Assembly: GCA_018398805.1 (NCBI GenBank) | Contig: JAGFBZ010001548.1 | Span: forward strand, 732,001 to 796,000 | DNA from: Hirundichthys speculiger | Taxonomy: Eukaryota; Chordata; Actinopteri; Beloniformes; Exocoetidae | Reading direction: 5' to 3' | Length of the DNA: 64,000 nucleotides | In this document: piece after piece, positions 55,662 to 64,000 of the stretch | Numbering within the stretch: position 1 is the first letter of the stretch | Layout: the number at the start of each line of letters is the position of its first letter | The notes under the pieces: generated by a model | What the model was told of the DNA's origin: nothing | Seen by the model: the letters and a program-made list of their open reading frames with translations, nothing else | Database searches by the model: none | Program-made: the position numbers and the translations under genes

Positions 55662-56740
55662 CCCTCCCCCCTCAACGGGTGCCACCCGGTGGCCCACCAG
55701 GCTTCCTTGGGAAACGGCGGTAAAACACCCGCAGCAAACCAGGGTCCATGATGGAAAGAACAAGGCACCCAGGAGCACTCCTCAGGACCGTACCCCGCCC
55801 AGTCCACGAGGTACTGCACGCCCCGGCGACGGGCATCAAGGATGCGATGGACGGTGTACACCGGATGGTCATCAACGAGATGGGGGGGCGGAGGGGGAAC
55901 GGCCGGAGGGCTCAGCGGACAAGTGGACACCGGCTTAAGCAGGGACACGTGGAACACCGGGTGGATCTTCATGGAGGCTGGTAGGGAGAGCTGCACAGCC
56001 GCCGGATTGATGATCCCAGACATGGTAAAACAACCGATGTATCTAGGGGAGAGTTTGCAAGATTCAGTGCGAAGGGGAACATGACGGATAGACAGCCAAA
56101 CCTGCTGACACACCGAGTAGGTTGGAGCCTGGATCCGGTGGCGATCGGCGGTGCGCTGGTTCCGCTCTTGCGTGCGGAGGAGAGCCGCCCTGGTCTCCTC
56201 CACACTTTCCGACACCTTTTTACGTGCAGGTGCACAGACGGAACCGCCAGGTCCTCCTCGTCCATAGGGAAGAGTGGGAGCTGATACCCCAGGGACACCT
56301 CAAACGGGGTCCTCCCATGCGCCGAGGAGATTTGAGAGTTGTGGGCATATTCGACCAATGGAAGTCGCCGGCTCCAGGAGGTCTGGTTCTGGGCTGCCAC
56401 GTACCTCAGGGCCGATTCCAGTTCCTGATTCAGCCACTCTGTCTGGCCGTTGGTCTGAGGGTGAAAACCAGAGGAAACTCACTAGGAGATCAGCAGTCTC
56501 GGAGGCCGTGGGCAGCTTGGAGAGGGGGATGAAGTGTGCAGCTTTGGAAAAGCTGTCTATTATGGTGAGGACGACAGAGTGGCCTTTGGAGGGTGGTAGT
56601 CCAGTAATAAAGTCCAGCGTGATGTGGGACCACGGCCATGTGGGAACGGGGAGAGGTTGCAGGAGACCTGAGGGAGACTGGTAAGAGGGTTCACCCCTGG
56701 CTCAGACACAGCAAGCTAACACAAAAACATGCGTGTCTTT
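55662..56740 (-). pseudogene. Gypsy integrase and chromodomain
   Basis: Parts of the integrase core are seen ([12 protein letters not shown] near 56630 with the first Asp), then a jump to [21 protein letters not shown] at about 56450. The residues that should hold the second Asp are deleted. The last part (56400-56220) reads [20 protein letters not shown]. The chromodomain is 55867-55720: [20 protein letters not shown] then [15 protein letters not shown], with the aromatic Tyr, Trp and Tyr positions. Chromodomains steer integration to modified histones. The frame shifts near 56215. Confidence 0.82.
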
Positions 56741-57059
56741 ATTTATAGAAGGCCACCAGAAATGTCTGTTTAACAGGTGAAGTGTTCGTTTTATACCGGG
56801 GTAACATGAGAGGCGTGAGGAATGGATCCAGTGGAGGACCTGAGGGCGGGCAGCCAGCGGAACGTCCCTGGGGTCTGTGGCCGGGGTCGGGTTCCATCTT
56901 TTGTGCCTCTCTCACCACTGACTCGATGTCCCAGGTGACGCTTCCGATAATGCAGGTGGGAGGCAGGATGGAATCTGGTGAGAGGGGCTCATTGGCAGGG
57001 AACTGCCTGGACAGGGCGTCTGGTTTTCCGTTCTTGGTTCCTGGCCTGTAAGACACACG

Positions 57060-58935
57060 AAAAGTTAAAACGGGAGAAGAAGAGAGACCAACGGGCCTGT
57101 CGAGGGTTTAGTCTTTTGGCGCTTTGTAGGTACGCCAGATTTTTATGATCTGTCCAAATGGTGAAGGGTTGCCCTCTCGAGCCAGTGCCTCCATTCCTCC
57201 AGGGCCACCTTGATGGACCAGCAGCTCCTTATCCCCAATGCCGTAATTCCTCTCCGCGGTGGTGAGTCGGCGGGAGAAGAACGCGCAGGGATGAAGTTTC
57301 TGGTCCTGATCTGAAACCTGAGACAGAACGGCTCCCACCCCTGAGTTATAGGCATCCACTTCTACGATGAACGGCTTTGCCAGATCCGGCTGTGTGAGGA
57401 TGGGGACCGAAAGGAAGCGGTCCCTAAGGAGGTCGAAGGCTTGCTGGGCTAGATCGGACCGGACGAAGGAAATTTTGGATGAGGAGAGTTGAGTGAGTGG
57501 TTGCGCAATTTGGCTGTAATTTTGAATAAACTTGCAGTAAAAGTTCGCGAAGCCAAGGAACTGTTGTAGCTGGCGACGAGAGGTGGGTACGGGCCATTTG
57601 GCAATCGCCTGTATTTTTCTCGGGTCCGTCTGCAGTCTGCCAGAGCCAAGGATGTATCCGAGAAACAAGACTGACTGCAGATGGAAGGAACATTTTTCTA
57701 TTTTGACAAACAGCTGGTTCTGGAGGAGGCGTTGAAGGACCAGGTGGACGTGGTGAACGTGTTTGTCTTGAGTCTTGGGAAAAGACAAGGATGTCGTCGA
57801 GGTACACGAACAAGAATTTGTACAGGTATTCCCGGATCATGTCGTTGATCATGGCCTGGAAGACTGCAGGAGCGTTAGTGAGTCAGAACGGCATCACCAG
57901 ATATTCAAAATGTCCGAGGTGTGTGTTGAACCCTGTCTTCCACTCGTCTCCCTCCTTAATACGGATCTGGTTATAGGCGTTGCGGAGATCAAGTTTAGTG
58001 AACACTGTGGCCCCCTGTAATGAGTCTATGGCGGAAGTAATTAATGGGAGTGGATATGTATTGCGGACAATAATCTCGTTGAGTCCCCGGTAATCAATAC
58101 ACGGCTGAAGGGTTCCCTCCTTCTTGTCGACGAAGAAAAATCTGGCCGCCATGGGCGACGTGGACAGATGAATTTGGCCACGCACCAAAGCCTCCTTAAT
58201 GTACTGCTCCATAGCCTCCCTCTCCGGGCGCGAGAGGTTGTATAAGCGGCCTTTGGGCAATGGGGCATCCGGTAGGAGGTCTATGGAGCAGTCATACTGC
58301 CGATGTGGCGGTAAGGAGAGAGCCTTTTCCTTGCAAAACACAGCGGCCAGGTCGTGGTACTGGGACGGGATCAGGGTCAGATCAGGTGGCGGGGCTGACT
58401 CGGCTTTAGGGGTTCGGTCGGCAGATGTGGCTGAACCAAGACAATTTGCCAAACAGAAGGAACTCCAGGTAATAATTTTATGAGTGGTCCAGTCAATCTG
58501 GGGGTTGTGCAAACGTAACCAGGGCTAGCCCAGTACCAGAGGGGTCCGGGGTGAATTAATAACTTTGAACGAAATGGTTTCATGGTGGTTGCCTGCCAGA
58601 CTCAATGTAACGGGAGCCATGGAGTGGGAGATGCGAGCCATTACTCGGCCGTCCAGAGCCTTGGCTATAATGGGTGCTTCAAGGGGAATCAGAGGGAGAA
58701 GTAACTGGTCGGCTAAAGCGCTGTCAATGAGGTTGTCGTCTGCCCCTGAGTCGACCAGCACGGAAAGCGGGAATGATAGTTGTGGGGTGTGAATGGTTCC
58801 GGAGATCATGAGTCTGGGGTGTGAAGTGTTATGGGATGGATGGCTCACCAGTGTCCCCAGAGTCACAGGCGAGCCTGGTCTTTTGGCCGCCCGGGGCACG
58901 TAGCTATCTGGTGATCGGGTTCCCCGCAGTACAAA
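57060..58935 (-). pseudogene. Gypsy protease, reverse transcriptase, RNase H
   Basis: Protease: FPLSVLVDSGADDNLID (catalytic DSG). Reverse transcriptase: [35 protein letters not shown] (motif A), [11 protein letters not shown] (57807-57778, motif C). RNase H: KPFIVEVDAYNSGVGAVLSQ and [20 protein letters not shown], with the catalytic Asp of EVDA intact. A TAG follows PLVLG at about 58527 and a TGA follows VMPF at 57885; the frame shifts near 57790. Otherwise the reading is continuous over 600 residues. Confidence 0.88.
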
Positions 58936-59344
58936 CACCTGCCCAGCCGTATCCCCCTCTGTCGTTCCTCTGGTGAGAGGTGGGTTCTCCCCAGCTGCAT
59001 GGGTTCCTCCGGCAGCTGGAACGGAGTGGAAGGCGGCAGGGACAGAGGTCGAGGCCAGAGGGTGGACAGTGACGGTTGGAGTCTGATGGAGACCAGGGGT
59101 GGTTTCCGGGGCGGCCGGCAGGGGAGGAGCGATTAACCAGCAGCGCCACCAGCACTATGAGGTCGGACATCTGGGAGAGGAGCTGGTCCCTGGATTGTGA
59201 GAGTGTCTGTACCATTTGTTCATGTAGTCCCAGCATTTGTCCTTGGGAACGGAGGGCCCCCAACACGGCCTCAGCAAATCCTGGCGAGTCTGCAGGTTGG
59301 GTGAAGTCGGCAGAGTCCGAGGGTAGGCCTTTCCAATCTGTCAT
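58880..59344 (-). pseudogene. Gypsy gag
   Basis: The first ATG (59344) lies within the last bases of the LTR and opens MTDWKGLPSDSADFTQPADS, followed by a helical segment (SQSRDQLLSQMSDLIVLVAL) and a short proline-rich part. In a shifted frame the zinc knuckle appears ([10 protein letters not shown], about 58935). At about 150 residues it is much shorter than usual for gypsy gag, so the middle (capsid) has probably been deleted. Confidence 0.65.
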
Positions 59345-59783
59345 GGCTCAGAAGAGAAAGACTCTAGATTAGACTTCACTCAAAAGGATTTAATAGAACA
59401 AGGGGTCCAGGAACAGTTGCACTTGGATCTGATGCTGGTTCTCAGAGATCAGGTTCCGGGAAGCAGGGGCATGGAACGCAGGCAGGCTCGCACAGGCAGG
59501 ATTCGGGACAGGCAGACGGGAGAAGGCAGAACTGGAGAAGAGAGCAGTCGTTAATATTAAGTCAGACACGGTTGGCACAGTACAACGAGGAGTGGGCTTA
59601 ATACCACATAAGGAGCATTGTCGGACTGGTGCCGAGTGGCTGAAGGAATCCAGGTTATGTAGGGTGTGGTTGATTGGTGATGAGTCCCAGCTGTGAAGGA
59701 GAGGAAGGGCAGAGCAAGCACCAGGCTGAAGGTCAGGAACGGAGACAGTGGAGGGCGCCAGAGGACAGGAGGACCGCATGACA
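59339..59783 (-). repeat. 5' LTR of the gypsy element
   Basis: 445 bp, TGTCATGGCTCAG to CCGCATGACA, nearly identical to the other LTR. Followed outside by GAATA. Confidence 0.92.
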
Positions 59784-60856
59784 GAATAAATGAAGTCCAT
59801 ATGTTTACCTGAGAACTTTGTCTGCCTTATCTTCAACTGCAGCCCTAAAGGGTCATTTCTAACTCCCAAATCAGCAGCTCAAAAACTCCTTCTGTTACTC
59901 TTTCATCTCTCTCTCACACTCCCTCTTCCTCTTTCTTTTTCTCAGTTTTTCTTGCTTTTCTGTCTCTGGTTTTACCTTCCATCTTGACATTTTTCAGCTG
60001 TCTCTGATTCATGTTCACCTCCTCTGACCTAAAGCTTTTCCATCTGTCACTCTGCTGCCCCAAGGCGAACAGACAGGAGCTAAACTGACTGAAATGGACA
60101 GTCAAGTCATCAAACGCACTTACAGTGATCACTCCTCCAAGACCTCTTTTACAAATACAAAATGGTTCTGTGTGTGGAGTTTTGTTTATGCTGATCTTTA
60201 TAGTTGCAGTTATTGGTATAATTTGGTATATTTTGTTATTTTCCCAGAATAATTTGAAAAAAAAGATCATGTCACGTATAAAGATGAGCAGGTTAGAAAT
60301 GGATAAACTGGTGCAAGTCATTTTCTTTTGTTTTAATTGTCTTAGCAAAAGTGTGTCTGAAAATTAAATGTCCATCTTCAGATTTAATGTATTAGGATAC
60401 ACATTGAACTAAAACAATTAATCTAAAGGAGTCTAAAGAGTTACTGTTGCCCTTCTTTGATTTTGTCTGTCCTCGGACATCAACAAGGCATTTTTGTCCA
60501 TACAACTGTCATTCATTGATTATTTTCTCTTTTTTCAGACCATTCTCTGTAAACCTTGGAGATGGTTGTGCTTGAAAATCCCAGATTAACAGTTTTTAAA
60601 AAACCATTATTGAAAGACCAGGCTGTATAGCACCAACAACTATGCCATGTTCAAAGTCAGGTAAATACCCTTTCTTCCCCAGTCTGATCCTCGGTTTGAA
60701 ATTCAGAAAGTTTTCTTAACTATGTTTACATATTTAAATGCATTGAGTTCCTTCCATGTGATTGGCTGATTAGGCATTTGTGTTATTGAACAGGTGTATC
60801 TAATAAAGTGGCCAGTGAGTGCAAGTCTGTAGGTCAAAACTCATAACTATTAGCAT
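59784..60856. other. Non-genic; one small membrane-segment frame
   Basis: 60125-60367 encodes 80 residues with one hydrophobic stretch (VCGVLFMLIFIVAVIGIIWY) and a basic C-terminus; a different frame from ATG 60095 is open too, so this may be chance. 60785-60835 (GTATCTAATAAAGTGGCCAG) is a common fish MITE end. Confidence 0.35.
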
Positions 60857-62014
60857 TAGGGCTGGGCAACGATTAAAATTTTTAATCGTGATTAATTGCA
60901 TTATTTCCCTGATTAATCACGATTAATCACATTGTATACACAAAATCAAATAATGAATTGAAAAGTAGTGTAAAGTGCACTTTTATTTAAATGTTCTGCT
61001 ACCATATGAACTAAAGTCCCATAACATTTGTTGTTCAGACACTTAAAATCAGCACTTGTCAGTAACACATATTTAGTGTAAATCTCATCTTAAAAAATGT
61101 AAAATAAAATAAAGCTTATTGCCACTGCCAGGGCATTAATGCCATCCTGTTTTTTTTTTTTTTTTTTTTTATAAGAAATTCATAAAAAAGTCTACAAACA
61201 AAATCCAACAAAATTATTGTGGCTCATCACAATCAGAACATCAAAACAGGTAATTTCTGAGGTAACAGCAGAAAATTTTAACGGGGAGTTCAACTTGACA
61301 GTGGTTACAAATTTGTTTCTGTTGAATCCTCCATCTGGGAGAACTTTAAAATGAAAATGTCCATGTTAAAGTTCAGTAACTTTACCAATCCGTGTATCAT
61401 TCATTCTTTCCATTTTCAATTGTCAATCAAAAATTAAAAAAAAAAATAAAAAGTGACATTTTATTATGTTTTTTGTTTTTTAATCTAACACAAAAAAATT
61501 TAAAAAAATGCCTATTTTTTTTTATATTTCAATTTTAGACTTGGATCAAAAATACGAAATGAAAAAACGTGCCACAGAACTGAATTTGTTTTATAATTGA
61601 GGTCTGGACTTTCTGTTGTTCATCACTGTTGTTCACTGTGCCGCTAGATGGAGCCGCACTGAAGTAACCAGTAAGAGACTAGCACAACAGTGAACACATG
61701 GAGCAGATCTGATGTAACATGGAGGAATGACGTGAAAGTTTTTTTGTAGTCAAGAATTGTTTTTTCTTAGACAGATTTGTTAATATTGCTACCTGAGTTG
61801 CTACCCGAACTGTAAAGTACACAGATTTTTACCGCTCTCCATGTCTGTTTAGCTTTTCATGTTTACCTGCCAATTCTCTTCCAGTCCAGCCAGTAACAGA
61901 CTTTTCAAAACAAAAGCATGTGATCAACATGCGTTAACGCGTGATAAAATAAATGTTGGCGTTAATAAATTAATGCGCTAACGCGATAATAACGCGTTAA
62001 CTTGCCCAGCCCTA
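60857..62014 (-). mobile_element. Non-autonomous hAT element, second copy
   Basis: Ends TAGGGCTGGGCAACG and TTGCCCAGCCCTA, with 8-bp flanks ATTAGCAT (60849-60856) and ATTAGCAC (62015-62022). It is the reverse complement of the element at 25872-27890, without the nested hAT, and is 1158 bp long. No transposase. Confidence 0.9.
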
Positions 62015-62640
62015 ATTAGCACATTACAATTTCTCACTTTCTTATTGAGTCATTTTTAATCAAATTTGATTTAAATCTCATGAATGTGACAGTTCCGTAT
62101 TGCTCATTATTACTATAAGCATCTTGTTGTACTTACTTTAATACTTCAGAGTTCATGATTGACTTATTAAGTCCAAGGTGCTCAGGACCTGGCTACAGAA
62201 CAAGCCCTGATTATCGCTTTGCCTCTTCTGTACTTGATATTTGGCATTAGATGTTTGTTCTGATATTCTGCATTCAGGTTTTGCAACTATGGCACTGTGC
62301 ACTATTGTCACAAATTTCCACTTTGGCCTTGTTTGTCCAAGAACATTGTTCTAGGATGGTGACTTTTTAACTGACACAGAAGTGCAGTTGTTGCTGCTCT
62401 GCAGCTGTCAATCATAATTAAGAGCTGGAATAGCCTTCTATGTATTTTTGACCTAATTTTGCCTTTTGTACAGTTAATCCTTGTTTGGAAATTTGAAATA
62501 TGATTGATTTTTAAATGCAAAAACTTTCTTTTTTTTTTTTTTCCTACAATGGCTTGATTACATTCTTTAAAACTATTGATGCATTTGTGTTTTTGCATTT
62601 TATGTTTTTTTTTAACACTATATTTAGCAAATAACACACC
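62015..62640. other. Non-genic stretch
   Basis: AT-rich with no gene; the 8-bp hAT duplication is at its left edge. Confidence 0.4.
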
Positions 62641-63135
62641 CAAGTATGCCTTTAAAGTGTCAACATTCCACAAAAATTTCAAAAATCTTGCTCAGTTTTG
62701 ATTCTTCAAATGCTCTAAACTACTTTGAACTCATTGCAATTGTTTTTCTGACTTCTGTACATTTGAAAGTTTCTAAGTACTTTTTCATTCTTTTTGCAAT
62801 TTCAACAGTTCTGCATCAAAATGTTCAACCCTTTCTGTTGTTCAACACATCCTTCTGCATGTAATGTTTTTAAAGTCATGTCATTCATATTTGGAATGTA
62901 ACATAATATTTTTTTCTGTACATTTTAAGAGTTGTACCTACTTTTTCATTCTTTGTTTAACACTTCTGCTATCAAAATGTCCAGTTCCGAGTAGGGTTTT
63001 AACCTGTGCCTAATGCTTTTTTTCTCATCTCCATGTTTTTATTTAACACAATGCTTTAGCATAATAAAATTAAAGGCCTCTTTACAATCATCATTTTTGT
63101 AACTACAGTTATTGTAATGCTCATCATTTCGATTT
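62641..63135 (-). repeat. Inverted copy of the repeat at 32.0-33.4 kb
   Basis: TAACTACAGTTATTGTAATGC-type matches (63098-63118) and TTGTTCAACACATCCTTC (62846) align with 32.0-33.4 kb reversed. It lacks the hAT of that copy and so preserves the target before insertion. Confidence 0.7.
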
Positions 63136-63321
63136 ATTCAGCATTTTGTTACATTAGCTGGGAATTACAGCTTATTTGCTAATTTAACAGCATGTTTCAC
63201 TACTTTCTGTTCACAATTCTATCTCTCTCTCTCTCGCTCGACCACACACCTACATGTTAAAGGTGAGAGGAGATTCCTTTGCTTATCCAGCTCATCCTCC
63301 TTTATTTTTACAGATAATCAC
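63136..63321. other. Flank of LTR copy D
   Basis: 63262-63320 (CCAGCTCAT..CTCCTTTATTTTTACAG) resembles 11675-11710 next to the SGNH-like pseudogene, so LTR copy D appears to have landed in another copy of that region. Confidence 0.45.
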
Positions 63322-64000
63322 TGTTGTGCAATAAGGCGTACAACATGCTCGTCTAGTCAAAAAAGGGTTATTACCAACTGTCTTGAGGGACAGCTGCTAA
63401 TAACCAGAAGGCTATTAACAAAGTTAATAAAACGAAACGGGACACCACCTGATAAATCAGGAAAAAGGACTAAACGGCACAATCAGTCTCAAAATGGCTG
63501 TGGTCCTATGCGTGACCAGGTGTGGCACTATAGAGCAACAGAGAAGGTGTGAGTCCGAGCACAGACCTCTTCAACCAGCAAATGTTACAAAACTGAGCAA
63601 AATAACCACAAACAACTTATCTCATTAGAATATATCAGGATTTATTAACACAAGTATTAAAATGAACAAACACTTGAATCAAGACCCTGATATCTACTAC
63701 TAAAGGACAACTAAACTAACATAATCAAAACATCAAAAAGGGGAAAAGAGTGTCCATATGTCTGTATGTAAACATGTAACTATAGGTATATGTGTGTGTG
63801 CACACGCACATGTATGTGTGTGGTAACGGGGTAAGGATGTCCAAGATGGCCGCCGCGATCATGTGTTCTCTTCCCTCACCAAAATGGCCACCAACTCGCG
63901 CAATAGGGCGTCACAAGATGGTGGATGAGACCACGTGTAACTCGTCAGAAGATTGTTAGTACAGAGGAAGAGGAAAGAAAAGGGTAGATGAAATCAACAA
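63322..64000 (+). mobile_element. Solo-LTR family, copy D, continues beyond the window
   Basis: Starts TGTTGTGCAATAAGG like copy A and aligns with it through 64000, without the LINE insertion of copy A. Whether an internal region follows cannot be seen here. Confidence 0.75.
63841..63937 (+). promoter_or_regulatory. YY1-like/E-box modules in LTR U3 (copy D)
   Basis: CCAAGATGGCCGCC (63841), CATGTG (63860), CCAAAATGGCC (63879), CAAGATGGTGG (63913) and CACGTG (63932): the same alternating layout as in copies A and B. Confidence 0.55.

Larger units (their letters stand above)
53864..59783 (-). mobile_element. Ty3/gypsy chromovirus, complete with both LTRs, defective
   Basis: Two LTRs with TGTCATG...CATGACA ends bound it, and GAATA is duplicated at both sides (53859-53863, 59784-59788). 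Orientation is minus: gag, protease, reverse transcriptase, RNase H, integrase, chromodomain. A polypurine stretch GAGGGGGGAGGGTAC (minus) touches the 3' LTR. A hAT element sits in the 3' LTR. Stops, frameshifts and a deletion in integrase make it immobile on its own. The chromodomain places it among vertebrate chromoviruses, probably of the sushi type. Confidence 0.93.

Noticed and set aside
55548..56684. Plus-strand open frames in the gypsy region
   Set aside because: They are antisense of integrase and chromodomain codons.
1..64000. CRISPR arrays, bacterial operons or phage genes
   Set aside because: No regular spacer arrays, no ribosome-binding-site-led gene strings; introns and eukaryotic transposons throughout.

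Overview
This window looks like vertebrate, almost certainly teleost fish, nuclear DNA. It is AT-rich with long non-coding stretches, split exons with GT..AG borders, tRNA-derived SINEs, and a dense load of DNA transposons (hAT, Harbinger, Tc1/mariner, pogo/Tigger), CR1/L2/Rex-group LINEs, a Ty3/gypsy chromovirus and an endogenous retrovirus. I see no convincing host gene, no rRNA or true tRNA gene and no CRISPR array. Nearly every coding stretch belongs to a mobile element or to a high-copy gene family that probably travels with one. Most are broken by stops, frameshifts or deletions.

Layout. 0.7-0.9 kb: SINE. 1.8-7.2 kb: a solo LTR (TGTTG...CAACA) interrupted by two LINE-derived pieces and a 2.8-kb Harbinger element that still has an open, spliced Myb-like gene but has lost the core of its transposase. 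8.3-11.1 kb: decayed LINE fused to exons of an SGNH-type multi-copy gene. 11.8-15.6 kb: a second and third broken multi-copy gene (one perhaps an EnSpm-like transposase, one SAMD3-like). The third is split by a 238-bp insert with a hammerhead-ribozyme-like core. 17.4-19.1 kb: another copy of the LTR with a nested SINE. 23.4-25.1 kb and 37.2-38.6 kb: two complementary remnants of one LINE family on opposite strands. 25.9-33.3 kb: four hAT elements, one inside another. 34.0-36.5 kb: a Tc1 fragment and an inverted copy of the SGNH-type gene. 39.9-43.6 kb: a defective endogenous retrovirus (gag-RT-RNase H-integrase N-terminus) with two nested small elements. 43.6-45.7 kb: a pogo-like transposase pseudogene. 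46.0 kb: a 26-base G run. 47.9-52.3 kb: two copies of a LINE with an esterase-type ORF1, in opposite orientation, one split by a Tigger-like MITE. 53.9-59.8 kb: a Ty3/gypsy element with both LTRs and a GAATA target duplication, with a hAT element inside one LTR. 60.9-62.0 kb: another hAT copy. 63.3 kb to the end: a further copy of the solo-LTR family.

The strongest results are insertion boundaries proved by target-site duplications and by empty-site paralogues inside the same window. These allow a relative order of insertion to be read. The most unusual pieces are the Myb-only Harbinger element, the YY1-like/E-box modules in the LTR U3, the hammerhead-like short retroelement and the SGNH/EnSpm-like/SAMD3-like gene cluster. 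Family names are from recognition of motifs and reading frames only; no database search was run.
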